A stretch of DNA of 64,000 bases from Collinsella aerofaciens (lineage in GTDB: Bacteria; Actinomycetota; Coriobacteriia; Coriobacteriales; Coriobacteriaceae), in contig NZ_SPFY01000003.1 in NCBI RefSeq assembly GCF_005844325.1, positions 62,001 through 126,000 on the forward strand, read 5' to 3'. The translations under genes and the position numbers were made by a program. Numbering within the stretch: position 1 is the stretch's first letter; the number at the start of each line of letters is the position of its first letter. Below, in pieces: positions 19,332 through 27,684 of this stretch. The notes beneath the pieces were generated by a model. That model ran no database searches. It saw only the letters and a list, made by a program, of their open reading frames with translations, and was not told the origin of the DNA.

Positions 19332-20315
19332 ATGTACGAGATCGACCTTAACCTCCCTAAGCAGATCGTCGCTGACGTCCTGTCCAACCACGAGATCCAC
19401 AGTGTCGCCTTCGTCGGCTGCGGTGCTTCCATGTCCGACCTGTACCCCGCCAAGTACTTCCTGGCCAACAACACGGACAAGCTGAACGTTCAGATCTTCA
19501 CCGCTAACGAGTTCAACTATGACACGCCTTCCTGGGTCAACGAGCACACCTTCGTGATCACCTGCTCCCTCGGTGGCTCCACGCCCGAGACCGTCGAGGC
19601 CAACAAGACCGCCAAGAAGCACAACTGCCCGGTCGTCTCCCTCACCAACAAGGCTGGCTCCGCTCTGACCGTCGACGCCGACTACGTCATCGTTCACGGC
19701 TTCCACGCCAACTTCGCTGCCAAGTGCGAGAAGCCCGGCTATGCCATCGCTCTTGCTCTCGAGATCCTTCAGCAGACCGAGGGCTATGACAAGTACGACG
19801 ACATGATCACCGGCCTCACCAACGTCTTCGATCTCTGCGAGAACGCTGCTCAGTCCTGCAAGAAGCTCGCCAAGAAGTTCGCTGAGGACTTCAAGGACGA
19901 CAAGATGATTTACTTCATGGCCTCTGGTGCCTCCGAGAAGATGGCTTACTCTCACGCCGCCTTCCTGTTCACCGAGATGCAGTGGATCGACGCCGCCGCC
20001 TACAACACCGGCGAGTACTTCCACGGCCCGTTCGAGGTTTCCACCGAGGGTAAGCCCTACGTCTTCTTCATGTCCGATGGCGCTACCCGTCCGATGGACG
20101 CCCGCGCCCTCACCTTCCTTGAGCGCATGGGCGCCAAGGTCGCTCTGATCGACTCCAAGGACTACGGCCTGGCTGACGCCGTGCCCGCGAGCGTCGTCAC
20201 CTACTTCAACCCGCTGCTGCACCTCGCCGTTATGCGCGAGTACGGCAACCAGATCGCCGAGGCCCGTCAGCACCCGCTGACCATGCGTCGCTACATGTGG
20301 AAGCTTTCCTACTAA
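19332..20315 (+). CDS. SIS-domain sugar isomerase, FrlB-type deglycase (paralogue 2)
   Basis: 327 aa. An ATG at 19323 overlaps the GAAAGGAA ribosome site, so 19332 is preferred. Two SIS domains; the substrate loop ITCSLGGSTPETVEA is at about 77-90. The catalytic-type pair is Glu215 (TEMQW) and His231 (EYFHGPFE), and the C-terminus is RRYMWKLSY. Linked to the PTS permease as gfrE/gfrF are linked to gfrABCD in enterobacteria, which suggests cleavage of the sugar-6-phosphate conjugate made by this PTS. The exact substrate (fructoselysine, glucoselysine or another Amadori product) is inference. Confidence 0.88.
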   Translation: MYEIDLNLPKQIVADVLSNHEIHSVAFVGCGASMSDLYPAKYFLANNTDKLNVQIFTANEFNYDTPSWVNEHTFVITCSLGGSTPETVEANKTAKKHNCPVVSLTNKAGSALTVDADYVIVHGFHANFAAKCEKPGYAIALALEILQQTEGYDKYDDMITGLTNVFDLCENAAQSCKKLAKKFAEDFKDDKMIYFMASGASEKMAYSHAAFLFTEMQWIDAAAYNTGEYFHGPFEVSTEGKPYVFFMSDGATRPMDARALTFLERMGAKVALIDSKDYGLADAVPASVVTYFNPLLHLAVMREYGNQIAEARQHPLTMRRYMWKLSY

Positions 20316-20348
20316 TCACAAGTAAGTAGACCTTACGGGTTGATTGAG

Positions 20349-20381
20349 AGGGGATGGGGTTTGCGCCCCGTCCCCTTTTTT
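20349..20381 (+). terminator. terminator after the PTS-deglycase genes
   Basis: AGGGGATGGGG (20349-20359) pairs with CCCCGTCCCCT (20366-20376) and is followed by a run of T. Ends the IIAB-IIC-IID-SIS transcript. Confidence 0.88.
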
Positions 20382-20415
20382 GCTCTTGGGAGGGCACGCC
20401 TGTCGCGTCGCAAAA

Positions 20416-20460
20416 CCCAGGATAAAACCTACCAAAATAAACCTGTCTCTATTTGGCAGG
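20416..20460 (+). repeat. dispersed repeat B, copy 1
   Basis: Begins CCCAGGATAAAACCTACC and ends TATTTGGCAGG, with AATAAACCTGTC in the middle. The ends are inverted (CCTACCAAA against TTTGGCAGG). The Shine-Dalgarno of the HAD gene starts two bases after it. Other copies are at 22552, 30613 (inverted) and partly 13093. Confidence 0.75.
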
Positions 20461-20475
20461 TGGGAGGAGATGCGT

Positions 20476-21105
20476 ATGATCAAAGCAGTGCTGTTTGACA
20501 TGGACGGCGTGCTGGTCGATACCGAGTGGTTCTACAACCGTCGTCGCGTGGCGTTTATGGAGGAGAAGGGGTTCCACTTTGACGAGATCCCCGATCTTTC
20601 GGGGTCTAACGAGCCGGCCATTTGGGAGGCGCTGGTGCCCGACGATGTTGAGCTGCGCGAGCGCCTTCGCGTGGAGTACAAGCAGGTCTACAGCCCGGAC
20701 CACCCCGTTCCGTATGCCGAGCTGCTCAACGAGCAGACGGAGCCGGTGATGCGCGCACTGCACGAGCGCGGCGTGAAGTGTGCCATCGCGAGCTCGTCTT
20801 ATCGTGAGCTCATTGACGAGCTGGTAGAGATTGCCGGTATCGCCGATGTGCTGGACTACACCATCAGCGGTCACGAGTGCAGTGCGTTTAAGCCCGACCC
20901 CGAGATCTACCTGCGTGCCATGGAGGCGCTGGGGGTGGAGCCTGCCGAGTGCCTGGTTATCGAGGATTCGCCTTTGGGGATCGAGGCTGGCAAACGTTCC
21001 GGCGCCCGCGTCCTGGCACTGCGTCCGCACGAGGGCGTCAACCTCGATCAATCGCGAGCCGATGCCGTTATTGATAATCTGACCGACATTTTGGCCGCTT
21101 TGTAG
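20476..21105 (+). CDS. HAD-superfamily phosphatase (beta-phosphoglucomutase-like)
   Basis: 209 aa. Motif I VLFDMDGVLVDTE supplies the nucleophilic Asp. A helical cap follows, then motif II AIASSSY, Lys in SAFKPDPEIY and motif IV VIEDSPLGIEAG. This is subfamily IA, whose members hydrolyse or isomerise sugar phosphates. GGGAGGAG at 20462-20469 selects the ATG at 20476 over that at 20470. It follows the PTS-deglycase genes but is separated by a terminator, so a metabolic link is possible, not shown. Confidence 0.88.
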   Translation: MIKAVLFDMDGVLVDTEWFYNRRRVAFMEEKGFHFDEIPDLSGSNEPAIWEALVPDDVELRERLRVEYKQVYSPDHPVPYAELLNEQTEPVMRALHERGVKCAIASSSYRELIDELVEIAGIADVLDYTISGHECSAFKPDPEIYLRAMEALGVEPAECLVIEDSPLGIEAGKRSGARVLALRPHEGVNLDQSRADAVIDNLTDILAAL

Positions 21106-21460
21106 TGTCAATCCGCCGCGAGAAGCACGGGTTCAAACGTTTTTTGCGGTGGACTGGCTCAATTTGGTTTCGATTTTGATCCGTTTGGCTTCGATTCGGA
21201 CTAAGTGAGTAGACTTTTTGGCGCAGGCCGAGCACAATGCATATCTTCCTTTGTAAAACCGCAGGTCACAGGGGTGGCGGTTTTGGGTGTGCTCGGCAGA
21301 TCGTAAAAAGTCTACTCACTTGGAATTTTGCCCTTTGGTCGTGGGGGTTGCTGGTCCCGTTTTGGTTGTCGAGGGAGGTTGAATTGAAGCGCCCCCGCAC
21401 GCTCCATGCTACAATCGCGGGCATGCCCCACAACCACATCTGCCTTCGAAAGGAGCCTAC
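21106..21460. other. intergenic region dominated by a large nested palindrome
   Basis: No gene is seen in these 355 bases. TTTGGTTTCGATT and TTTGGCTTCGATT form a near tandem repeat around 21162-21195. The palindrome at 21203-21321 is listed separately. TACAAT at about 21410 could be a -10 for the YitT gene. Confidence 0.5.
21203..21321. repeat. 119-bp nested palindromic element
   Basis: Outer arms 21203-21219 and 21305-21321 are perfect 17-bp complements. A second pair, GCCGAGCACA (21227-21236) and TGTGCTCGGC (21288-21297), is perfect. A third, AAAACCGC (21255-21262) and GCGGTTTT (21277-21284), closes the tip. Three concentric perfect stems indicate selection for the fold. No T-run. The GGGTGTGCTCGG segment recurs in the element at 55812. 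Confidence 0.9.
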
Positions 21461-22468
21461 GTGGCGAACGCCATCGATCAGCTCACGGACCGAGTGCTCG
21501 TGCTCGGCCGCCTCACCATCGTCCGCCGCGCCATTACTGCTGTGGCGGTCACCATTTCCGCCGTTCTCCAGACATTTCTGATCCAGGCGTTCATTCAGCC
21601 CGCCGACCTGCTTCCGAGCGGTCTTACCGGCGTCGCGGTCCTGCTCGATCGCGTTACCTCGCTGGGTGGCGTTCATATCGACATCTCGCTCGGCATGCTC
21701 GCGCTCAACATCCCCGTGGCGCTCTTATGCTGGAGCGGCATTAGCAAGCGCTTCGTCATCTTCTCGATGATGCAGGTCGTGCTCTCATCGCTGTTCCTCA
21801 ACGTCTTTCACTTCGCGCCGTTTTTGGGCGACAAGATCATGCTCATCATTTTTGGCGGCGTGGTCTCGGGTCTGGGCGCTGCCATCGCGCTTAAATCCGG
21901 CGCATCCACCGGCGGCACCGACTTTATCGCGCTGTGGGTTTCCAACCACACGGGCAAGACCATCTGGGGCGTCATCTTTGGTTTCAACTGCTTTATCCTG
22001 GCGATCTTTGGCTTTATGTTTGGCTGGGACAAGGCGGCGTATTCCATCGTGTTCCAGTTTATTTCGACCAAGACCATCGACAGTTTCTATCGTCGCTACG
22101 ATCGCGTGACGCTGCAGATCACGACGCGTAGGGCAGACGAGGTCATGACTGCCTACGTAAACCATTTTCAGCACGGCATTAGCTGCGCCGAGGTCGTCGG
22201 CGGATATAGCCGCGAAAAGATGTACCTGCTGAACACCGTTGTCTCGACCTACGAGAGTCAGGACATTATCAAGCTGGTGTGCGACGTTGATTCCGGCGCC
22301 GTGATCAATGTGTTCCACACGCTCAACTTTGTGGGCGGCTGGTGGGGCGGTCATGTCGACGAGCCCATGCCCACGGCCGTTCCCGATCCCGACAAGCCCG
22401 CACGCATGGCCAGCAGGCAGGCGCGCCTCAGCGAACAGGACAGCCTGCAGCAGGACGACGGCAAGTAG
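21461..22468 (+). CDS. YitT-family membrane protein
   Basis: 335 aa with a GTG start behind GAAAGGAG. About five to six membrane helices (about 15-225) of the YitT domain, including GGVVSGLGAAIALKSGASTGGTDF. A cytoplasmic DUF2179 domain follows (about 205-290, YDRVTLQITTRRADEVMTAYV and HGISCAEVVGGYS). Function in the family is unsettled. The hydrophilic C-terminal 40 residues look disordered. Confidence 0.9.
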   Translation: MANAIDQLTDRVLVLGRLTIVRRAITAVAVTISAVLQTFLIQAFIQPADLLPSGLTGVAVLLDRVTSLGGVHIDISLGMLALNIPVALLCWSGISKRFVIFSMMQVVLSSLFLNVFHFAPFLGDKIMLIIFGGVVSGLGAAIALKSGASTGGTDFIALWVSNHTGKTIWGVIFGFNCFILAIFGFMFGWDKAAYSIVFQFISTKTIDSFYRRYDRVTLQITTRRADEVMTAYVNHFQHGISCAEVVGGYSREKMYLLNTVVSTYESQDIIKLVCDVDSGAVINVFHTLNFVGGWWGGHVDEPMPTAVPDPDKPARMASRQARLSEQDSLQQDDGK

Positions 22469-22505
22469 GGTATTGGCATTTTGCCGGTCCTGCGCAACCC
22501 ATCCG

Positions 22506-22549
22506 AACGAGCCCCCCGAAAGCCCCGTTGCTTTCGAGAGGCTCTCGTT
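22506..22549 (+). terminator. hairpin after the YitT gene
   Basis: AACGAGCC pairs with GGCTCTCGTT around an inner CGAAAGC-CCCGTT-GCTTTCG hairpin, ending in TTT. Confidence 0.65.
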
Positions 22550-22551
22550 TG

Positions 22552-22595
22552 CCCAGATAAAACCTACCAAAATGAAGCTGTCGCTTTTTGGTAGG
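22552..22595 (+). repeat. dispersed repeat B, copy 2
   Basis: Starts CCCAGATAAAACCTACC and ends CTTTTTGGTAGG. Its ends CCTACCAAAA and TTTTGGTAGG are a perfect 10-bp inverted repeat. It lies directly after the YitT hairpin and 93 bp before the next start codon. Confidence 0.8.
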
Positions 22596-22636
22596 GAGGG
22601 TGTATCGTTTTATCATTATGAGGTAATATGAAACTA

Positions 22637-22650
22637 GACGTTATATACGT
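22637..22650 (+). promoter_or_regulatory. putative GntR operator, autoregulatory site
   Basis: GACGTTATATACGT is near-palindromic and lies 38 bp upstream of the GntR gene. Related sequences sit before the DMT transporter (15207) and before the PTS operon (16494). TTTCGATA repeats at about 22660-22674 may contain promoter elements. Confidence 0.5.
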
Positions 22651-22687
22651 ATTAGTTATTTCGATATTTCGATAAGAGTGATTAGAT

Positions 22688-23407
22688 ATGCCTGCGCCCA
22701 AAAATGCACCGCTTTACCAGCAGATTTACGACGAAATCAAGGATGCGATCGAGAAAGGTGTTTATGCACCCAAGGAGCGTATTCCGTCCGAGCTTGAGCT
22801 AGCCGAGCAGTACGACGTGAGCCGCATTACGGTGCGCCGCGCCGTCGAGGAGCTGTGCTCCGATGGCTACCTGGTTAAGCAGCAGGGCCGTGGCACCTTT
22901 GTCTCCACGCCGCACATCAACCGCCAGTTTCACGCCTCGACGCTGCAGACGTTTACCGCGCTGTGTGCCGGCAACGGCATGAAGGCCGGTGCGCACGTGA
23001 TCGATCGCCAGATCGTTCCGGCGCGCCAAAACGAGATGGAGTTCTTTGGCCTGCAGAAGGATGCGCTGCTGCTGCATATCAAGCGCGTGCGTACGGCCGA
23101 CGGCGAGCCCATCTTTGAGGAGAACATCTTTGTGCCGTTTGACGCCTACCGTGAGCTGTTGACGGCCGATCTTGAGGACAAGTCGATTTTTGCCGAGGTC
23201 GAGCGTGTTGGCGGAACGCCGATTGTCTCGGTTGGCTACCGCACGGTCGAGGCCGTTCGTGCCAATACCGAGCAGGCGGCCGAGCTGGGCATTGCTCCGC
23301 ACGATCCGCTGCTCAACCTGCGTGCCGGCTTCACGGGCCCCAATGGCGAGCCGGTCCTGATGGGTAAGCAGTACTACGTGGGATCGCGCTACGTTATGGT
23401 CATGTAG
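22688..23407 (+). CDS. GntR/HutC-family transcriptional regulator
   Basis: 239 aa. The N-terminal winged helix (about 8-75) has RIPSELELAEQYDVSRITVRRAV and QGRGTFVS, and a UTRA effector domain follows (about 95-235). The motif in its own promoter recurs in front of the DMT transporter and the PTS operon about 6-7 kb upstream, so it is the best candidate regulator of that operon (inference from motif sharing). About 50% similar by eye to the regulator at 25765. Confidence 0.93.
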   Translation: MPAPKNAPLYQQIYDEIKDAIEKGVYAPKERIPSELELAEQYDVSRITVRRAVEELCSDGYLVKQQGRGTFVSTPHINRQFHASTLQTFTALCAGNGMKAGAHVIDRQIVPARQNEMEFFGLQKDALLLHIKRVRTADGEPIFEENIFVPFDAYRELLTADLEDKSIFAEVERVGGTPIVSVGYRTVEAVRANTEQAAELGIAPHDPLLNLRAGFTGPNGEPVLMGKQYYVGSRYVMVM

Positions 23408-23452
23408 GGTTGGTTCCGCCGTTCTTACGAACGGCGGACCGATCGACGCTGC

Positions 23453-23551
23453 AAGCCCGCCAGAGCGGCAATCTGCCTTTCAACTTCGGCGGCATGATCA
23501 AAAGATCAATGCCGCCTTGTTTCAAGGCACCTTGCTCGCTCTGGTGGGCTT
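23453..23551. repeat. nested palindromic element, about 99 bp
   Basis: The outer 15-bp arms 23453-23467 and 23537-23551 pair with one G-T wobble. The inner arms GGCGGCAT (23488-23495) and ATGCCGCC (23509-23516) enclose GATC-AAAA-GATC. Its left flank TCGACGCTGCAA is shared with 10449. Confidence 0.8.
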
Positions 23552-23637
23552 TCGCTGACATTGCCAAAACATTGACGTTGCCGGGCCGGCACTTGGGGAC
23601 GTTCCTTTTGTGCCGGCACCTGGGGACACTCCTTAGT

Positions 23638-23686
23638 CGTTGGGGACGTTCTTAAACGACTAGTCATTCAAGAACGTCTCCAATGA
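23638..23686. repeat. dispersed repeat C, inverted pair around CTAG
   Basis: TTGGGGACGTTCTTAAAC on the left and its near complement (AAGAACGTCTCCAATGA) on the right meet at CTAG. The same sequence, single-armed, recurs at 45114-45140 next to the glmM terminator. Confidence 0.7.
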
Positions 23687-23779
23687 TTACCCGCAGAATG
23701 AGCGTGGCTGACAGCCGGGCGACGCCGGTCCGCGTGGCGGCGTATAATCGGCGGCAGATGACTTGGACGTTAGGAAACC

Positions 23780-25762
23780 ATGACCGATAGCATGCAGCAG
23801 ATGGCGCTCGACACGCTCGGCGCCTATTTTGGCTACACCTCGTTTCGCCCGGGCCAGGACCGCATGGTCGATGCGATCCTTGCCGGTCGCGATGCGCTCG
23901 GCGTTATGCCCACGGGTGCCGGCAAGTCTATCTGCTACCAGGTGCCCGCGCTCATGATGCCCGGCATCACCTTTGTGGTGAGTCCGCTGCTGTCGCTTAT
24001 GGAGGACCAGACCCGCGCGCTGCTCGCGGCGGGCGCGCGACCCAGCTATCTCAACTCCAGCCTTACTCCGGCCCAGCAAAACACCGTGCTCAAGCGGGCG
24101 CGCGAGGGCCGCTACCAGCTTATGTACGTGGCACCCGAGCGCCTGCTCGAGCCGCGCTTTCTGGCCTTTGCGCAGGAAGCTGCGGCCGAAGGCGGCATTG
24201 GCGTGCCGCTCGTGGCCATTGACGAGGCCCACTGCGTGAGCCAGTGGGGCCAGGATTTTCGTCCCGCCTACCTGCAGATTCGTGAGTTCATCGATTCGCT
24301 GCCGCAGCGCCCCATCGTGGCGGCCTTTACCGCTACGGCGACTGAGCGCGTGCGTGCGGACATTCAGCAGATGCTCGGCCTGCAAAACCCCGCGACGGTG
24401 GTGACGGGCTTCGATCGCAAGAACCTCTACTTTGGCTGCGAGGAGATGGGCGACAAGGCCAAGGCCGCGTGGGTGCGTGACTATGTGATCGCGCATTCGA
24501 GCGAGAGCGGCATCGTGTATTGCTCGACCCGCAAGACGGTCGATGCGCTGGCAGGCGAGCTTGCCGAGGCGCTGGGACCTAGCGGCATTCGCGTGGGCCG
24601 CTACCATGCCGGCATGGGCAACGACGCCCGCCGTCAAAGCCAGCGCGCCTTTATCGACGACGATATTCAGGTGATGGTTGCCACCAACGCCTTTGGCATG
24701 GGCATCGACAAGCCTAACGTGCGCTACGTGATTCACAACAACGTGCCCGAGAGCATCGAGGCCTACTACCAGGAGGCGGGCCGCGCCGGCCGCGATGGCG
24801 ATCCGGCCAGCTGCCACTTGCTGTGGAACGGTAACGATTTTCGCATGCGCCGCTTTTTGATCGACCGCGGCGATGCTGCCGACGAGGCGCTCGACGACGA
24901 GCAGCGCGCGTGGGCGCTCCAGAATCGATATCGACTGCTCAGCCAGATGGAGGGCTACTGCAATACCACCGGCTGCCTGCGCGAATACATGCTGCGCTAC
25001 TTTGGCGACGAGGCCGCGGCCGAGCATGCGTCAGCGACTGGTGCGGGCGGCGCCGCCACGGACGACGCCGAGGGCTGTGGCAACTGCAGCAACTGCCTCA
25101 CGCAGTTTGATGTCGAGGACGTCACCGATATGGCCCGCGCTGCCGTGCGCTATGTGGCCACGCGTCCCATGCGCTTTGGCAAGTCGCTGATCGTCGACGT
25201 GCTCCACGGCGGCAACACCGAGCGCATTCGCCAGATGCATCTGGACGAGGACCGCGGCTACGGTGAGCTGTCAAGCGAATCGGTCGGGCGCATCAAGGAC
25301 ATCATCGGCCAGCTGTGCGGCCGCGGTTATTTGGCCACCTCGCAGGGGCAGTACCCGGTCGTTGGGCTGGGCCCGCGTGCCGTCGAGGTCGAGGATGAGG
25401 CGTTCGCCTTTACCGTTAAGCGTCGCGCGTCCAAGCGCAAGGCCTCGGCCCGCGCCCGCCGTGCGGTGGATCTGCTGCGCGAGGAGGCCGAGCTGGATCA
25501 GCGCCCGCGCGTGGGCGACGACGCCGAGCTGTTCGAACGCCTGCGCGCCTTGCGCAAGGAGATCTCGACCGAGCTGGAGATGGCGCCGTACATGGTCTTC
25601 TCCGACAAGGCCCTGCGCGGCCTGTGCCGCCTACGCCCGCAGACGCGCGATGAGCTTATCCAGGTCAACGGCATCGGCGAGAAAAAGGCCGATGCCTTTG
25701 GCGAGCAGTTTATGGCGGCGATTGAAGAGTTTGAGTCCGAGCATGCACGGAATGGAGCATAA
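23780..25762 (+). CDS. recQ: ATP-dependent DNA helicase RecQ
   Basis: 660 aa 3'-5' helicase acting in recombination and fork repair. Motif 0 FRPGQDRMVDAIL, Walker A MPTGAGKSICYQ, DEAH box (DEAHCVSQWGQDFRPAY), motif III FTATATERV, motif VI QEAGRAGRDG, the zinc-binding cysteines (CNTTGC and CGNCSNC), RQC winged helix, and a C-terminal HRDC domain (about 580-650, LRPQTRDELIQVNGIGEKKA). A short Ala/Gly-rich insert sits between the zinc-binding cysteines. Followed after two bases by a GntR gene, so the two are probably on one transcript. Confidence 0.96.
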   Translation: MTDSMQQMALDTLGAYFGYTSFRPGQDRMVDAILAGRDALGVMPTGAGKSICYQVPALMMPGITFVVSPLLSLMEDQTRALLAAGARPSYLNSSLTPAQQNTVLKRAREGRYQLMYVAPERLLEPRFLAFAQEAAAEGGIGVPLVAIDEAHCVSQWGQDFRPAYLQIREFIDSLPQRPIVAAFTATATERVRADIQQMLGLQNPATVVTGFDRKNLYFGCEEMGDKAKAAWVRDYVIAHSSESGIVYCSTRKTVDALAGELAEALGPSGIRVGRYHAGMGNDARRQSQRAFIDDDIQVMVATNAFGMGIDKPNVRYVIHNNVPESIEAYYQEAGRAGRDGDPASCHLLWNGNDFRMRRFLIDRGDAADEALDDEQRAWALQNRYRLLSQMEGYCNTTGCLREYMLRYFGDEAAAEHASATGAGGAATDDAEGCGNCSNCLTQFDVEDVTDMARAAVRYVATRPMRFGKSLIVDVLHGGNTERIRQMHLDEDRGYGELSSESVGRIKDIIGQLCGRGYLATSQGQYPVVGLGPRAVEVEDEAFAFTVKRRASKRKASARARRAVDLLREEAELDQRPRVGDDAELFERLRALRKEISTELEMAPYMVFSDKALRGLCRLRPQTRDELIQVNGIGEKKADAFGEQFMAAIEEFESEHARNGA

Positions 25763-25764
25763 CG

Positions 25765-26520
25765 ATGGCATCCGACGATAAAACCGAGCGCACTGAGGTG
25801 TCCGCTGTGCCGCTGTACCAGCAGGTTATGGATGACCTAAAGGGCGAGATCGCGCGTGGCGTGTATCCGACCGGCTCGCGCATTCCATCCGAGATGGAGC
25901 TCGCGAAGTCCTACGGCGTGGGGCGCATCACCGTGCGCCGCGCCATCGAGGAGCTGTCGCGCGCGGGGTATCTTAGCCGCCAGCAGGGGAGGGGTACCTT
26001 TGTGTGCGCTCCCAAGCTCAAGCGCAAGATTGTCCAGAAAGGCGATGTTCAGAGCTTTACCGAGGGCTGTGCCGCCAACGATATGGTGGCGGGCGCGCGC
26101 CTGGTGTCGCGCACGGTGGTCGCGGCGACGCACGAGGATGCGGCATTCTTTGGCGTGGAGCCCGGCTGCGAGCTTATCGTGGTCGAGCGCGTGCGTACGG
26201 CCGACGGCGTCCCCGTCATGCTCGAGAACAACGCCTTTGTGCTTGCCGACCATCCGTATCTGCAGACGCTTGCCGACAAGGACCTCACGGACAATTCCAT
26301 CTTTGCGCTTGTTGCCGAGCATTCGGGTCGTTCGCCGCTCAAATCCGATCCCTGCACGGTGGAGATTGCGCTTGCCGATGCTCAGGCGGCCCCGCTGCTC
26401 GAGGTTCCGATCGGCGAGCCACTCTTCTACATGGAGACGTACTTTACCGATTTTGATGAGCAACCTCTGCTGCTCGGTCGCCAAAAGATCGTGGGCTCGC
26501 GCTACGTGTTCGACATCTAA
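25765..26520 (+). CDS. GntR/HutC-family transcriptional regulator
   Basis: 251 aa. Winged helix at about 15-85 (RIPSEMELAKSYGVGRITVRRAI, QGRGTFVC) and a UTRA domain at about 105-245 with YMETYFTDFDEQPLLLG. The start lies two bases after the recQ stop, so translation may be coupled. The deglycase gene at 26662 follows, behind two copies of a 19-bp motif, making it the likely target (inference). Confidence 0.93.
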   Translation: MASDDKTERTEVSAVPLYQQVMDDLKGEIARGVYPTGSRIPSEMELAKSYGVGRITVRRAIEELSRAGYLSRQQGRGTFVCAPKLKRKIVQKGDVQSFTEGCAANDMVAGARLVSRTVVAATHEDAAFFGVEPGCELIVVERVRTADGVPVMLENNAFVLADHPYLQTLADKDLTDNSIFALVAEHSGRSPLKSDPCTVEIALADAQAAPLLEVPIGEPLFYMETYFTDFDEQPLLLGRQKIVGSRYVFDI

Positions 26521-26529
26521 CGTTCATAG

Positions 26530-26548
26530 ATAGAACAACATAGAACAA
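26530..26548 (+). promoter_or_regulatory. operator-like repeat, copy 1
   Basis: ATAGAACAACATAGAACAA, itself two ATAGAACA units 10 bp apart (one helical turn), matches 17 of 19 with the copy at 26592. Confidence 0.55.
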
Positions 26549-26591
26549 ATTTGCCGAAATGACTTTCCGAGCGATTGCTTGCGTGGTATAA

Positions 26592-26610
26592 ATAGGACAA
26601 CATAGAACGA
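26592..26610 (+). promoter_or_regulatory. operator-like repeat, copy 2
   Basis: ATAGGACAACATAGAACGA, 51 bp upstream of the deglycase start. The TATAAATA stretch just before it (26587-26594) could serve as the -10 region. Confidence 0.55.
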
Positions 26611-26661
26611 CCGCAGGTACGAGCTGTCGTCTAAAGTTGCCACACAAGGAGGAACATCAGT

Positions 26662-27630
26662 ATGAACGCACATGATCTGGTTCAGGAAATCATCGAGCGC
26701 AAGGGTAAGATCGAGAACGTCTTTTGGATCGCCTGCGGCGGTTCGATGATCGACCTGATGCCGGCCAACGAGCTGCTCAAGCGCGAGGCCACCACGTTTA
26801 CCTCCACGGTCTATACTGCGCGCGAGTTCTGCCTGATGGCCCCTAAGAGCCTCGGCGAGAAGTCGCTCGTCATCGCCTGCAGCCACAGCGGCAACACACA
26901 GGAGGTCGTCGACGGCTGCGAGATGGCGCTGGCTGCCGGTGCCGAGGTCGTTGCCATGACCGACTGCGAGGGCTCCAAGATCGATAGCGGCAAGTGGACC
27001 ACCTGGGTTTACCCGTGGGGTGAGGGCGTGTCGCAGGCCGAGGTGCCGCAGGGCATCGGTGCTCTGATTGCCGCCGAGCTGCTCGACCAGCAGGAGGGCT
27101 ACGAGGCGCTCGCCGACATGTACGAGGGTCTTAAGCAGATGGACGCGCTGCTGCCTGCCGCCCGCGAGAAGGTCAACGCCGAGCTGGGCGCCCGCTTTGC
27201 CGAGCTCTGCCAACAGCACAAGTTCTTCTACATCCTGGGTTCCGGCCCCAACTTTAGCCAGACCTACGCCATGGCCATCTGCTCGCTCATGGAGATGCAG
27301 TGGCAGCACTGCTGCTACATCCACTCCGGTGAGTACTTCCACGGCCCCTTCGAGGCCACCGAGCCCGGCGTGTTCTACTTTGTGCAGCTCGGCGCAGGCG
27401 AGTGCCGCCCCATGGAGGAGCGCGCGCTTGCGTTCCTCAACACGCATACCGACACGCTCATGGTGCTCGATGCGCTCGAGTACGGCGTGGGCGAGGTGCC
27501 CGCTAGCGTGCGCTCGTTCCTAGAGCCGATCTTCTTCTACGCAATGAGCTGCGAGCTGCGCGCCGCCCGCGGCAAGGTCTTCGACCACAGCCCCGAGTAC
27601 CGCCGCTACATGGGCATCGAGCAGTACTAA
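26662..27630 (+). CDS. SIS-domain sugar isomerase, FrlB-type deglycase (paralogue 3)
   Basis: 322 aa. Two SIS domains with IACSHSGNTQEVVDGC in the first. The Glu/His pair is Glu211 (LMEMQW) and His227 (SGEYFHGPFE), 16 apart as in characterised fructosamine-type deglycases. The C-terminus RRYMGIEQY is the closest of the three to E. coli FrlB. AAGGAGGAA precedes the start. Stands alone with its own GntR regulator upstream, so it may handle a different conjugate from the PTS-linked paralogue. Confidence 0.88.
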   Translation: MNAHDLVQEIIERKGKIENVFWIACGGSMIDLMPANELLKREATTFTSTVYTAREFCLMAPKSLGEKSLVIACSHSGNTQEVVDGCEMALAAGAEVVAMTDCEGSKIDSGKWTTWVYPWGEGVSQAEVPQGIGALIAAELLDQQEGYEALADMYEGLKQMDALLPAAREKVNAELGARFAELCQQHKFFYILGSGPNFSQTYAMAICSLMEMQWQHCCYIHSGEYFHGPFEATEPGVFYFVQLGAGECRPMEERALAFLNTHTDTLMVLDALEYGVGEVPASVRSFLEPIFFYAMSCELRAARGKVFDHSPEYRRYMGIEQY

Positions 27631-27653
27631 GTAACGGGAATTATCTTTTTTGG

Positions 27654-27684
27654 CGGGGTCTGCGCTGAGCGCGGGCCCCGTTTT
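27654..27684 (+). terminator. terminator after deglycase paralogue 3
   Basis: CGGGGTCTGCGC and GCGCGGGCCCCG pair with two G-U wobbles, followed by TTTT. Confidence 0.75.

Larger units (their letters stand above)
23408..23779. other. repeat-filled intergenic region before recQ
   Basis: No gene in 372 bases. In order it holds: a hairpin without T-run (23416-23437), the nested palindrome at 23453-23551, GCCGGCAC and GTGCCGGC arms near 23585-23618 around GGGGACGTTCC, and a 49-bp near-palindrome at 23638-23686. TATAAT at 23743-23748 is a plausible -10 for recQ with no clear -35. Confidence 0.6.

Noticed and set aside
21203-21321. Palindrome at 21203 as a transcription terminator for the HAD gene
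   Set aside because: It starts about 100 bases after the stop, has three concentric stems and no T-run on either strand after the outer arms.
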